Shown here: piece after piece, positions 33,901 through 44,787 of the stretch
How the letters are laid out: each line of letters begins with the position of its first letter
How positions within the stretch are numbered: position 1 is the stretch's first letter
Assembly (NCBI GenBank): GCA_018697195.1
Contig: CM031870.1
Span: 4,279,223 to 4,343,222, forward strand
Origin: Certhia americana
Taxonomy: Eukaryota; Chordata; Aves; Passeriformes; Certhiidae
DNA length: 64,000 nucleotides
Direction of reading: 5' to 3'
Translations under genes and position numbers: made by a program
Notes under the pieces: model-generated
Database searches by the model: none
What the model was told of the DNA's origin: nothing
The model's input: only the letters and a program-made list of their open reading frames with translations

Positions 33901-36900
33901 ACTCATGCGCCAGCTCTACCAGTACCACGTGAGTGGCTTTGGGAGCATTTCATAAAGAGGGGTGAGGGAGAAATGGGAAATCTGTTTGGGAGCATTTCAT
34001 AAAGAGGGGTGAGGGAGAAACAGGAAATCTGCAGTGCATCTGCTCTGCTGTGTGCACACTTCGTAATGCTCAGCTCAGATTGTCTGGCCATGGGCATCTT
34101 GATGTAGGCTGGCCACGTTAGCCTAGCGCTGCTGAGATTACCTGCAGAGTTAGTGTACCTTACCTAGCCTGGTAACTGTTGTTTGGATTTACATCTGTAA
34201 GTTTATGCTGGTTTTGGGATCTCTAGTCTCTTGCATTTGACATGTCTTGCAAGCCAGAGCATTTGCAGACAGTTTGAGAGCTGAAGTCTCATTCACAGAA
34301 TCATAAAAGGGACCTTGAAGATAACCTAGCACCTTTCACTAGACCAGGTTGCTCCAAGCCCATCCAATCTGGCCTTAAACAATTCCAGGGATGGGGAGTC
34401 CAGAACCTCTGGGCAGCCTCTGCCAGTGCCTCACCACGCTCACTGTAAAGAATTTCTTCCCAGCTTGCCATGCCACAGGACACTGCCTTCTCCTCGCTCT
34501 TCTTCAAAGTGCTCATGCAGATGCTGCAGTGGTTGGAGAACCCCGCGGTGGAAGATGGTCCTCTGAGAGCTCAGCTGAAGGCCTTTGCTGTGCAATACTC
34601 CTCAAGGCACAAGATCAGTGATGGTACTGGCACTGGGAAGCTTTTGGGATTCAGAGGGGACTAAGTGAGACAAGAAAGAGACAAACAAAACTGCACCTAG
34701 AGCGGGAAGTGTTGTGAGCAGTCTTTTAGAGGGGTGTCATAAGGAGTTAGAAAAGTGGCACACTGTGCTGTAGAAACTCTTTGAGGCTGTGAGCAAGTAC
34801 CTTAGCTCAAGTACCTAGAGCTCTAGCTCTAGGGGCTTGCCGTAGACACGTGGTAGCATCTCACCAAGCACAGCAGATCTCTCAGGGAAAGCTTATAATT
34901 TCTCAGGCCAGGAATTCTGTGGGCTGTAGTTGTAGATGAGCGTGCAGGAATGCTCTGGAACAAGGTCACATCATGACTTGTAGAGTTGTTTATCATCTGT
35001 CTATAACTGCTGTCCCTTGGGAGAAGGAGTCTAACCAAGAGCTTGGGCATGGAAAAGCGTTTGTGGTTACAGAGCTTTTTCTTAGCCGCATGTCCCTGTA
35101 ACATTCAGGAGAGCTGTTGAGGGTTGTGGTGGCCAGAAATGGCAGTAGATTGTATATTTGTGTGTTTGAGTAGCTGTGCCTTAGAGCTTCATGGGGAATC
35201 TGTAGGAGAGTAGTCTGATGTGGGGGCTGGCTTGTCCCTCTGATGCCAGTGCTGTGATTTCATTACAGTTCGAGGTGGCTTCTTGCACCTCACAGAAGCT
35301 CTTTCTTTCCGTCGTGACCCTGACTTGATCAGCTCCACGGTCTGTGCCATCATTGCAACTCTGAAATCGGGAGAGAAGTGTAATGTGGAGCCAGAGCTCA
35401 TCAGCAAAGGTATGAATGTCCTTCTGCTCTCCTTTGCAGCAGTAGCTTGAACTTCTGGCCCAGCAGGGCAGTGCTTACTTTTCAGGCTGTGGGAATCTGC
35501 CTTCTCCCTGGATCAGAAAATGTGAACTGATCTAAGCTTAGCCCTATCTTTTATCACCTCCTTTCCCCCACTGTATGTGAGTTTATAAACTGTGATCTGG
35601 GGCTGGGATTAAGTCTCTGACCAAACCGTTGGTTTCCACAAACAAAAAGAGAAATGGAAGCCTACTATCCTAAATAAAAATGGCTTTCCTCTTCCTCACT
35701 GAGCCTGGCTATCAGGAATAATACTTGCAAGGTTCCATACCTTTCACCACATCCTGAAGTTAATGAGTGGCCTCTCTCTCCTTCTGCTAGTCCTTCAAGG
35801 TCTGATTGAAACCCACTCTCCATACCTGGAGGAGCTCCTGACTGTCCTCTTCTCAGCTACTGTTGAGACTGCTGCCAGGTGTCCTGCCATGAAACCGATT
35901 GCTGTGGTGTGCTCCTTGTTGCTCCAGGACAAAGAAGAAACACCAGTAAAGAAGGAGGTGGAGAGTTGCAGGTGAGCCAAGGCAATGATGGGAATTCATG
36001 GGTAGGTCTGGGTGTTTGGTATCACCAGTGACTGGCCTTGCTTTGTCCACAGTGCTGAATCTGCTTGGCCAGGGCCTGCCTCTGGCCTGCTCAATGACTG
36101 GCTGGAGATGTTGGACCCAGAGGTCATCAGCAGCTGCCCTGATCTACAGCAGAAGCTACTGTTCTCCTGGAACAAAGTAAGAGTTGTTGGGCAGAGGGTC
36201 TGCTGTGCTGAAATGACTTTCTGGGGTACTGACCTGCACTTAGAAACAGGGCAAGGGGTAGTTTTATGTTTTGCCACAGGTTACTGTATGAGTTCCAAAG
36301 CAGTACAGGCTGACGAGGAGGACAGATCTGTACAAGGCTCACTTTTCTCAGTGCTGGGCTTATGTTTCATCTTACCTTTATATTTCTTCAGCTGTGTTCT
36401 TTTAAGGACTTCAAAGTGTTTTACAAACACAACACAGTCCCATAACAACCCAGCCAGCTGTGTTTTCATTGGTATTTTTGCAGACAGATCAATAGCTTGC
36501 CCAAAGTGCCATGCTAAAGTTAAGGCTAAAGCTGAATGTCACATCTGATGCCATGTTCTGTCAGAAAGTGCTGCCCTAAATCCTTGTGCTGTCTGTGCTG
36601 TCTGCCCCCCTGGATTGTCATCCTTCTGCAGTACACATGGCATCTCCTACACCCTTCTAGCTACCAGGATCTGTTCATTACATCTCTTCCTCTTTGGTGC
36701 TTCCAGGCAGGGTCCCAGGTGCCCTCCTTCCGCCCCTACCTCTTGGCTCTTCTGACTCACCAGTCCAGCTGGACCACACTGCACCAGTGCATCAGGCTTC
36801 TGCTTGGCAGGAACAGGGAGCAAAGGTGAGTCTTGTTTGTCAGGCTTAGCCAAGGGATTGAGTTGGACAACTCTGTGTGTCTGAGAGAGAGCAAGACCTG

Positions 36901-39900
36901 CCATGTTCATGATGTGTCTGCCAGGAGATGTAAGTCAGCCAAAAACAGACTTTGTGAGAAGGATGCAGATTTCAGTCCTGTTGATTTGTGTACCTTGATG
37001 TAACTATTCCCTACTGCTTGATGGAAGCAGCACATAAAGATTTGGCTGTGTTCTAAACAGGAAGTGCTGATTGTGGGTCATCCATTTTGCTTGGCCTTGT
37101 TGATAATCTTTATGAACACAGGGTTTGCAGGATGGCTTGGATACCAAACTGAGGCTGTCTCTATACCTGAGCAGGCTCTGATGGATCTTTTGGTTGTACT
37201 AAACTCCATTTCCAGTCTTTCTCTAACCCTTTCATGACACCAACCTCCCAGTTTTGATCTCTGCAGCAGCCCTAGCTCTCAGCTTCTATACACAGCTTTC
37301 AAATACTGAAGTTCCAGTATAGTAGTATTGTTACAGTTATGGACCTTATAACAGCAATACTTCTAAAACTGGTAATATTTCAGTTTCTTATTTTCTTCTT
37401 AATTTCTTGCTCAAAATTGCATGAATTTCTCAGTTCAAGGTAACTGCTGTGATAGGGACAGTAAGGTAGTTGGTCTGATTGTGCCAGCTGTTAGTGTTGA
37501 TGACCAACTTCTGGCCTTGGTGCAAGGCTCCACATAGCCCACACACTTGCTGAATGCCATTTGTTCTGCTCTGTACCCTGTGCTGTGCTTATTGCAACAA
37601 CTGTTTAGTCATAATCTGGGAACAGAACCAACCCCCTTCTTGGGACTTAATAGATCCTATTTTTACATTTGCAGATGTTTCTTTCTTCACAGCACTCATC
37701 ATGTTTAGTGATGCTTCCATGTGTTTGTGTGCTGCCTGAGGGTTGTGTTGACTCTAATTGCAAATCAGTCTTCTTTTGCCTTTTGGCAGGTTTGACCCAA
37801 CTGCATCCTTGGATTTCTTGTGGGCCTGTATTCACATTCCTCGGATCTGGCAGGGAAGGGACCAGAGAACTCCTCAGGTATTGGTTCAGTTCTTCAAAGA
37901 TTCCTATCTGGATGGAGTGCGAGGCAATGTTTTCACAGTGCCTGATTTTTCCATGGCCAAGAGGTGGCTGGAGTGATTCAGGTGCAGTGTGCCAACTTTG
38001 CTGCCTGTACCTCAGCTGGTTACTTAGCTGCTCTGCTGTTACATATTACAGTGGCAATTTAGAATCCAAAAAGCTGATAGGAACACATAAAGTTTGCCCA
38101 CTTGGCATTTCCCCTGCAGCAATTTCCACAATATCTGGTTAAAGCACAAGGCTAGAGTGGCAAGCAAGCTAAAACCCTGCATTGGGATAATTGCCATTTT
38201 ACAAAGAAAAGGAGGCTGTGTCTCTTCTCCACAGAATTTCTTTGGTTTGCTGACTGAACTATGCTTTCTGACCCATCACACATACTGAGATTGAGGTAAA
38301 TGAAGAGGTAGAGGACGGGTAAAGAGGTTTTATTTGGGGCTGTGATGTTTTCAGAGCTCTAGGCCATTTTTAAGTCTGGTTCTAAGATGTTCCATTCCAG
38401 GGAAGTTGTGACTTAGAAGGAACTAAGGAACTCGGGATTTGGTGTGGATTTATTTGGGGTGTTCTCCTGCATTACAGAAGCGCCGTGAGGAATTCGTGCT
38501 CCACCTGAAGGCATCAGAACTGATCAGCATGGTGGAGCTGATCCTGGCTGAAGCAGAGACCAGATACCAGAACACTGACGAGGCCTCCTGCACACTCATC
38601 CAGTCTCGACTGCCCTTGTTGCTCAGTTGTTCTCATGGAGACCTTGAGAACATAAAAAAAGTAACAGAATATTTGACCAGCTGCATCCAGCAGTGGGGAA
38701 GCAGGTGAGGCTGCAAATGAGGAGCATTGTCTGCTGGAATTGTAGTTCTTGGGCACAGGCAGGCAGGTAATGATGAGACTTGCCAGTATGCCTTCATTAA
38801 GCTCTAGAGCCTGTATGAAAAGTGCACACTATCCTTCTTGAGGTTTGGGGGAATAACAAGTGGTTTTAAGTGGTACTCAGACCAGGAAGCTGACTTCAAA
38901 AGTGAAATTTAAGGACCTTTTTTGCTTTTAGGACTTCAGAATTAAATTCTTGACATGCTTGGAGTTTTTTCTTTCGTTCTTTAAGGCAATGTGGTTATTT
39001 TTAATTACTAGTTCCTAACGTGGGATTTCTTGTCTACTCATCCCTTGAGTCACTGCTTGTAATACATCCTGCTTCTGACTTCAGCTTTCAAAGCTGAATG
39101 GAGACCAAATTGTTTCCTAGCAGCTATTTTAGGACTGTGGAAAGAACAGGAAGATGATGTTTTTGTGGCAGTGAAAGGAGCTGACCTAATTCCAACCTTG
39201 CTTATGGTGATGTTAGGAAAGATTCTGAGTAACTCTTGCTTTCTACTGCCTCCCAGTACAGACTGTGTCAGGGATCTACGGGGGTTTCAGGTGTGTAGAG
39301 AACATGTTGGTTAGTCTGAATAGTTGTGGTTCTGACTTCTTTTCCAATTGGGATGGGACTGACTGTGAGTATCACATGCACGAACTCTGCACTGAAGCTG
39401 TAAGCAGAGCTTTCTTGTCCTATGCCCTTTTGGAACTGAAGTTTTCTAACTCCAAATGGCCTTGTGATGGATCCCCATAGACTGTGGATGGATCTCTGTA
39501 GAAGGTGAATAATTTGAGTTGTTCAAAAGAAGCAAAGACTTTAAAAACACTGGTTGAGATTAGTGATGTCTGTGTTTTCATGTGCTCTGTTTACAGGAAG
39601 GCTGTTACTAATCTGATGAGTCTGGGTTGTTTGCTGGTTGAACTAATGTAGTAGCCAGTGGCTGACCTCTCCCTTTTTCCTTTAGCTCAGTGGGAAAATG
39701 CTGCCAGGACCTTCTGCTGCAGATATACCTGCAACTACCTGAGCTCCTTGTGCCTATGCCTGAGATGATTCTTACCAGTGAAGGAGCCAGGGACAGCAGC
39801 ACTTGCAAGGTAAGGTTAGAGGCATAGGAAAGCCCCTTTCCAGTTGTGTAAGCAGAATGGATGCTACCTTAATTCCCAGTTTAGAAGATCAGGACTGGCA

Positions 39901-42900
39901 AAAGCTTTCTGCGTTACTTTGTTTTCTTTATTTTGCTTTTTGTGTTACCCTGTCCCTGCCTGCACTCTCCAGAGCAGAGAATTCTGGTGTGGTTTATTTT
40001 GCAATGTCCTTCTATAAAATAATATAAGCTCCACAAGCTTCTGTGTGCCAAAGGCTTCTGTAAGGCACAAGTGTGCAGGCATCTGATCCTGCTTTGATGT
40101 CTGTAGGGACTCTGGACTTCAGATCCCATGCCAGCTGGAACACTGCATCTACTCACAGATTCTACCTGAAAATGATTTCTGCTAACCCCCCTCTGTAGCT
40201 GGAAGGGAATTGGGAAACACTGCTGGAGAGACAAGGGCTGGTTTGTACATTAAACTTCTTAACAGTTTGCTCATTATTTTTCTTCCAGCTTGATGCCCTG
40301 GTTCACAGATTCATTAACCTCCTCGCAGACACCAGTGACTCCAAGTCCTCGGAAAGCCGCGTGTGGGATGCCAATATGGCCTGCAGGAAGCTGGCTGTGG
40401 CTCATCCCATCCTCCTCCTTAGGTACCTCTCTCTCCCTGTATATGTCTGGGCTTGTTGAAAAGCACCCACCCTTGTCCTAGAAAGGGAACAAATTTGCAG
40501 CAATCACAGCAGTGGTGAGAGAATTCACCTTCATGTACAGAGGTGAAGAGAAAAGGCAGCAAAGTTATGTCTTTTACAATGAGACAACACCTTGTGTCTG
40601 TCAGGAGATAATCTTGGAATTGGAGACTAGGGAACAGAATATGGGGGGAGAAATGGGGCTTGCTGAGTTTACCAATGTAGGGATCAAGACCAGAACTCTG
40701 AGAGAGGATAAGGAATTTTGCCTTCCTGGACCTGAGGTAACATGTAACTGTCTTGAAACATCTAGGCCTAGATTTTCTTGTTTGGTGTTTCAGGCACTTG
40801 CCAATGATTGCAGCACTGCTGCATGGCCGCGTTCACCTCAATTTCCAGGAGTTCAGGCAGCAGAATCACTTGACCTTCTTCATCCACATCCTGGGGATCC
40901 TGGAGCTGCTGCAGCCGCAGGTCTTCCAGAACGAGCACCAGGCGGCACTCTGGGACTGTCTCCTGTCCTTCATCCGTCTGCTGCTGGTAGGAAAATCCCT
41001 TCTTCCCTCCGTGTGCTGGCTGCTGGCCACTAGATGGGGAAGCTCCAGTACAGGGCCAACCTTGGTGCTTCTCATTTGAAAGGAAAGCCTTCCTAAATGC
41101 CTAAGAACAAAAAAGTGCATTAAGTACCTTGGAGAGCTTGAAGAGGAGGCAGGAGATCAAGAAACTGGTCCCTGGTACCCAGAGGTGCAGGAGGGGGCAG
41201 TGCTTGCTGCTTTTTTTTTTGTTAACTCTTACCTTCTTGATCCTTTCCCAGAACTACAGAAAATCCTCACGGCACCTGGCTGCCTTCATCAGCAAGTTTG
41301 TCCAGTTTATCCACAAGTACATCACATGCAATGCCCAGGCAGCCGTCTCCTTCTTGCAGAAGCACTCGGATCCACTCCAGTAAGCTTCCTTATGCCTGTT
41401 AGCCCATGCACAGTCAGATTGCCAGGAGCTAATCAGACAGAAGACAGCAAGAGGATGTGACAGAGCAGCTGCTAATATGGCACTTTTTCACCCTTAGCTC
41501 CCTTAAGTCTCCAATGAAATGAGCTGCATATCTCTTCTTTATAGGTGAAAACTGAGCCCAGGGAAGTCACATAATGACTTTAACTCACATAGTGGCCTAA
41601 ATGTTATATCAAGTTATTATAGTTCCCTGCAACCTTTCCAGAGAGGCAGCTGGAGAGTCTTTCCCCAGAGCAGTGGCTGCAGGTCCCACCTACAGATATG
41701 TAGGGAAAATCCATTTGAGTTCCAGTTATGAAGAAAGGAAAAATCTTGCTTCTGTTTCTGAAAAGTTTGTTGTTTCAGTGCATATGTCTGTGCTCATGCC
41801 CTTACTGCTATTGAAAGCCAAACATGCCACCTCTGTTTCCCAGTGACCTGTCATCAGACAACAGTGACCTAGCAATGCTGAAGTCCCTCCTGGCTGGGTT
41901 GAGTCTGCCTAGTAAGAGTGGCATTTTGGACAGGGGCTCTGATGAAGAGAAGGATGGTGAGTCTGGATGGGAGAAGAGTTACTCCAGCTGGTGAACCTGC
42001 AGTCTGTTTTGGAGAATAGGTGTTTTTGTGGGGTGTATACTATGCTTGTTCTTGTAGAATGGCACTTGTATGCTCAGCAGCTGAAAACCAATATGTGAGA
42101 TGGGTTAATTTGTTTTCCTGCCAGTGGTATCACTACTAGAGCAGAACAGCCCTTAACAAGGGTGACTTTCCTGGTCATGGATTTTGCCCTTTTAATCCAC
42201 ACTATTGGGGGGACTCTAAGGGTACATCCGTTCTTCCACTGTTTACAGCTTGCATGGGAAAATTATTCACTATTAAAAGAGCTTGCAAAACTTCCTCCTC
42301 AGTGTCAGCTGAGGGGGTTACAGGAGGTGCAGTGAGATTAGGGACAGTGTGAGAGCCAGGAATTGTATCACAGCATTGCTGTGATACACCACTGCACTGG
42401 TAGAGAATGCTGGCCAGTCCAGGCTGTCAGGAGTGCCCTGCTCTCTCACTCTCCCCCCAGATGAAGCAGCTGCTGGCTCTCTGCCCCTGGTCAGCGTGTC
42501 CCTCTTCACTCCCCTCACACCGGCTGAAATGGCCCCATACATGAAGAGACTCTCCAGAGGACAAACAGTGGAGGGTGAGTGAGGACCTGCAGAGCTGTGC
42601 GAAGACACAGGGCAAATGCAGACATTTGTCAACCTTGTTACTTATCGGTCAGCAGCAGCCTGATTTCCTGTTTCTGTCTTGTGTTTGGAAGTCACCAGCA
42701 GTTAGGATGTTCCATTTTTTATTAACTTGTCCATAACCTCCTGTGATTCTGTGACAGAGGCTTCCTATGATGCTGTTATCATTTAGCTCAGCAGTATTTC
42801 AATGGCCTCTACTTTGAGGCTCTTCAAGGATCTTTAAGCATTTTGGGAGATAGTAGGAGTAAATCAAGGAATGCTGCAGTTTGAGTCAGGTCTGAAGTGC

Positions 42901-44787
42901 TGATAGGAATGAAATACCAAACTGATGAGAAGGAGAATTTGTTAGAAATCCCCAAATGGTCTGCATGGAAAAAACCCCATGTTAACCTGGCTTATGGGAA
43001 CAATAATCTCCAAAGGTTTTCTGAAATTACAGGTGTCCTGTGTTCAAACCTAAATTGTGACAGTTTTCCTTCCAAAGTAGAATAGGACAAAAAAGTCCTG
43101 CCTGTACTCTGTTTTTTAAAGAGACACTCTGAAGGCCTTTAGTTACAGAAGAACGTGTTCTGGAACTGAAACCTCTCACCCCATTGCATTCCTTCCTCTG
43201 CCTGGGCAGGTTGGGATGTGTTTATCTGGCACATCCCTGGTCTCCTTTCTGAAGAACTGCCTTTATTACACTACCTCTGTGTGCAAGTGGGAAAACTTGA
43301 TGGCTTGAGAGATTGGTTTTGGGGGGGAAAAAAAGATTCTTTGCTGGGTCAGTGAATTTCAGTCACCTTTTCAACCTGTGTCTTTTCCCAGACATCCTGG
43401 AGGTGCTGACAGACATCGATGAGATGTCCAGACGGAGGCCAGAAATTCTTGCCTTTTTTGCTGTGAGTATTGGTGTCTCAAATGGCCACTGGAAGGAAGA
43501 GATTTTTTCCTTCAGAGGCTGTTGCACAGCTAGCTTAAGCACTACCTTTCCTCTGCTTTTTGGGTGGTTGTTGTAGTACCTTAGGAGAAAAGTGTCCTCA
43601 GTTAGCCCTGCTGAGGGCAGACAGTATTTCCCTCCATTGCATACTGGCTCAACCATCACCTACTTTATGTCAGAAGAAGAATTAAACCTCTGTCCTCTTC
43701 CCAGGGCAAGGAGAGAGCAGAACAGAAGAGCTCTGTTGAATAAGCTGGAAACTAGGGAAAACTCAGCTGTCCCACATGAAATAAGATTACAGAAGGGTAC
43801 TTTAAAGTATTCAAAACCAGGATAATCTGTCTTAAAAAGAGGGATTTCTGGGGTCAGCCAGTACCTGCTGGATTTGTGTTGGGTTGGATTCGTGTGGAGG
43901 GGGAGTAATGCCAGTCTGAGGAGTTTGTGCTCCCTGAATTGTCCCTGTGATCCACATTTGTCCATCTTTCAGACAAACCTTCAGAAGCTGATGAGTTCTT
44001 CAGAGGATTCCTGTCGAAACCTGGCCTTCAGCCTGGCTTTGCGCTCCATCCAGAACAACCCCAGGTGAGCACCACTGGAACTGAGGCTGTGCTGGCTGAT
44101 CTGGGCTGTACTGACACTGTCGTTTTCACTTTCACATTTTCACTGTCATGTTTCACTTTCAGCATTGCTGCAGATTTCCTGCCCACCTACATGTACTGCC
44201 TTGGCAGCCGAGACTTCGAGGTGGTGCAGACAGCACTGAGGAACCTGCCTGAATACACCCTCCTTTGCCAAGGTAAGTGGAGATCGGCCACCTTTGGGGC
44301 ATGGTTGGCCTTACAAGGGTCAGATCTGGCGTCCTGTGCCGAGAACAGCTCCCCTGGGAAGTTGCCATGGATTGCTGTTGCTTAGACCAGGCCATCAGTA
44401 CCAGTAGTAAGTAGCTTTGGGCTGAGCTTCACAAGGAGGATTTGTCACAGACACAAGCGGGGGGCTTCCTTGAAGCAGTTTGCTCCCTTGTGGTTTTCTC
44501 TGAATTGTGACCTCTCACATGATCACAAACCCACAGAGCTGTTAGAGGGGGGATTGTGCCAAGTTATTATAGAAGGAGAGAGTTCTCGTGCAGCTGCAAG
44601 TGGTTGTTGGTGGATTGCTCTTGCACATGGAGCCCTCAGGCCAGTCCTCACTCTGCCTTTCCCTTTCCCAGAGCATGCAGCAGTGTTGCTGCACAGGGCC
44701 TTCCTGGTGGGGATGTACGGCCAGATCGACACCAGCTCTCAGATCTCAGAGGCCTTGAAGATTCTGCACATGGAGGCCACGATATGA
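16570..44787 (+). CDS. INTS1: Integrator complex subunit 1 (INTS1), complete spliced gene
   Basis: INTS1 is the largest scaffold subunit of the nuclear Integrator complex, which cleaves nascent snRNAs and attenuates RNA polymerase II transcription. Forty-seven coding exons join without a frame break into 6828 bases (2275 residues as assembled; human 2190). The start MNRPKAAAVRRPSA, the GDFIALGSKGQ and TKRPKLSSTPPLSALGRLAE segments, and the end ILHMEATI match the family very closely. Most of the protein is predicted alpha-helical repeat with few low-complexity linkers. The extra length relative to human is almost wholly the pentapeptide repeat in exon 30. The start at 16570 is the first ATG in the CpG island that opens this frame. 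The order glucosidase-like / INTS1 / MICALL2, all plus strand, agrees with vertebrate synteny except for the first gene. Confidence 0.98.
16670..16715. repeat. 10-bp tandem repeat in INTS1 intron 1
   Basis: Between four and five copies of GTCGCTC(G/A)CT, alternating in a 20-base pattern, fill the 3' half of the 104-base intron 1 and run into its acceptor region. Confidence 0.85.
19156..19250. repeat. Tandem duplication of about 47 bp in INTS1 intron 5
   Basis: Two imperfect copies, each starting TGATTGAT(C/G)TGTAG and ending GTGTGCTGTGTCC, lie directly upstream of the exon 6 acceptor. Confidence 0.75.
21146..27145 (+). CDS. INTS1: INTS1 exons 11-21 (residues 535-992)
   Basis: Exons: 21146-21254, 21863-21983, 22631-22708, 23229-23386, 24558-24654, 25090-25181, 25505-25565, 25946-26143, 26431-26560, 26725-26904 and 26996-27145. 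They encode the central helical region, including DYVHCLHKVLFTEQPE, an EILAFEGHLAAASTKQ helix, a GPPRRPPPH proline turn and an acidic linker (SGEEEEEGESK) followed by a basic RAKKRQ-RQQKQRQ stretch. Exon 17 ends at a GTTAGT donor. Intron 14 (23387-24557) is the longest here and holds no recognised feature. Confidence 0.93.
21670..21768 (+). mobile_element. CR1 LINE 3' end, plus orientation, INTS1 intron 11
   Basis: The end of a CR1 copy is recognisable by AAGGTTCCTTCCAACCCAAA followed by a CCATTTTGTGATTCTATGAT terminus. Only about 100 bases remain. Confidence 0.85.
24926..24968. repeat. (TG)n microsatellite, INTS1 intron 15
   Basis: About 21 uninterrupted TG dinucleotides; likely to be length-polymorphic. 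Confidence 0.97.
26273..26340 (-). mobile_element. CR1 LINE 3' fragment, minus orientation, INTS1 intron 18
   Basis: A short remnant carries the CR1 3'-end signature AAATCATAGAACGGTTTTGG followed by TGGAAGATCATCTGGTTCCA. Confidence 0.82.
27700..32700 (+). CDS. INTS1: INTS1 exons 22-29 (residues 993-1357)
   Basis: Exons: 27700-27879, 28061-28165, 29726-29893, 30206-30317, 30653-30811, 31559-31705, 32105-32203 and 32576-32700. They encode GYQWLLRDLPRLPLFDSVR, METDPQTISAYL, ERSTIMSHLFSKL, GETATMHILVVHAMVILL, LLPDWLKLRMIRSEV, LLLFVQSFGIPVSSMSKL and the Ser/Gln-rich linker ahead of VRVLGPEDDLAGIFLQ. Exon 25 ends at a weak GTTGGT donor. Intron 23 contains an LTR-like repeat; intron 25 a long poly-T just upstream of exon 26. 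Confidence 0.92.
28909..29620 (+). mobile_element. LTR-like endogenous retroviral repeat, INTS1 intron 23 (solitary, non-coding)
   Basis: A block beginning TGTTATGGTTTGAATGACAG differs in texture from the surrounding intron. It carries an A-rich stretch near 29065-29095 and an AATAAA at 29555-29560, as LTRs do. I recall similar sequences as common LTRs in songbird genomes, but cannot confirm it here. No internal retroviral genes are present, so it would be a solo LTR. The right boundary is uncertain and no target-site duplication could be verified. Confidence 0.5.
30511..30532. repeat. Poly-T tract, INTS1 intron 25
   Basis: About 22 consecutive T residues lie roughly 120 bases upstream of the exon 26 acceptor. 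Confidence 0.9.
33407..33928 (+). CDS. INTS1: INTS1 exon 30, carrying an in-frame pentapeptide minisatellite
   Basis: The exon starts LFPLTPDPRWQ and ends MRQLYQYH, both matching the family. Between QELAHIRQGAVPATGVV and ITARLLQAVAALL it holds 89 codons (33539-33805) of ASG(V/I/T)T repeats, where the human protein runs from a QG-SPEVPGIT segment straight into the VLQAL helix. Because the unit is 15 bases, the frame stays open through all copies. The 10 N at 33751-33760 fall inside the repeat and happen to preserve frame (2+10 bases = 4 codons), but the true size is unknown. Residues are about 1402-1490 of the predicted protein. Confidence 0.9.
33539..33805 (+). repeat. 15-bp coding minisatellite (ASG-V/I/T-T) with 30-bp higher-order period
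   Basis: Seventeen 15-base units are visible: 14 from 33539 to 33748 and three from 33761 to 33805. Two unit types alternate in the distal part, GCCAGCGGGGTCACG and GCGAGTGGGACCACG, with ATC variants, giving a 30-base dimer. Proximal units are more diverged (AGCGAGGCTGCG, ACAAGCGGAGTC, GTGAGTGGGATC), so the distal copies appear to be the most recently amplified. The last 47 bases before the gap are identical to the first 47 after it. Confidence 0.95.
33751..33760. other. Assembly gap (10 N) inside the INTS1 coding repeat
   Basis: Ten N interrupt the minisatellite. A fixed short gap of this type marks a scaffold join of unknown or overlapping size. The 47 bases on each side are identical, so either units are missing or the two contig ends overlap and a copy has been duplicated. 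Confidence 0.95.
33938..34031. repeat. 47-bp tandem duplication in INTS1 intron 30
   Basis: Two copies of a 47-base unit (33938-33984 and 33985-34031), each starting TTTGGGAGCATTTC and ending AAATCTG, differ at only two or three bases. The first begins nine bases after the exon 30 donor. Confidence 0.95.
34292..34460 (-). mobile_element. CR1 LINE 3' fragment abutting INTS1 exon 31
   Basis: The fragment begins TCACAGAATCATAAAAGGGAC and runs through the CR1-typical ACTAGACCAGGTTGCTCCAA, CTGGCCTTAAACAATTCCAG and AGTGCCTCACCACGCTCACT segments to AAGAATTTCTTCC. Three bases later (CAG, 34461-34463) exon 31 begins. The element is in minus orientation, with its 5'-truncated end towards the exon, and its AATTTCTTCC appears to serve as the exon's polypyrimidine tract. 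Confidence 0.9.
34464..40986 (+). CDS. INTS1: INTS1 exons 31-40 (residues 1532-2028)
   Basis: Exons: 34464-34623, 35269-35409, 35791-35971, 36053-36176, 36707-36825, 37790-37877, 38478-38704, 39686-39809, 40289-40422 and 40794-40986. They encode LMQMLQWLENP, the RGGFLHLTEALSFR helix, LEELLTVLFSATVE, DWLEMLDPEV, QVPSFRPYLLALLTHQSSW, SLDFLWACIHIPRIWQGRDQ, SMVELILAEAETR, LAVAHPILLLR and HLNFQEFRQQNHL, all strongly conserved. Residues 1640-1660 are a variable linker. Introns of about 0.9 kb (36826-37789, 38705-39685) show no recognised element. Confidence 0.92.
41252..44787 (+). CDS. INTS1: INTS1 exons 41-47 (residues 2029-2275 and stop)
   Basis: Exons: 41252-41379, 41844-41956, 42461-42574, 43392-43462, 43973-44064, 44163-44272 and 44672-44787, with TGA at 44785. 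They encode NYRKSSRHLAAFISKFVQF, the acidic SDEEKD linker, EMAPYMKRLSRGQTVED, IDEMSRRRPEIL, CRNLAFSLALRSIQNNP, YMYCLGSRDFEVVQTALRN-type and the terminal SEALKILHMEATI. The polypyrimidine tract of exon 46 is made of repeated TTTCACT motifs (44120-44160). Confidence 0.93.
42364..42388. repeat. Perfect 11-bp hairpin, INTS1 intron 42
   Basis: Arms TGTATCACAGC and GCTGTGATACA are separated by ATT. CCAG/CTGG pairs further out could extend the stem with an internal loop. Confidence 0.8.

Noticed and set aside
33346..33928. Minus-strand and shifted-frame repeat proteins over the minisatellite
   Set aside because: Produced by 15-base periodicity; only the plus frame continuous with conserved INTS1 exon ends is supported.
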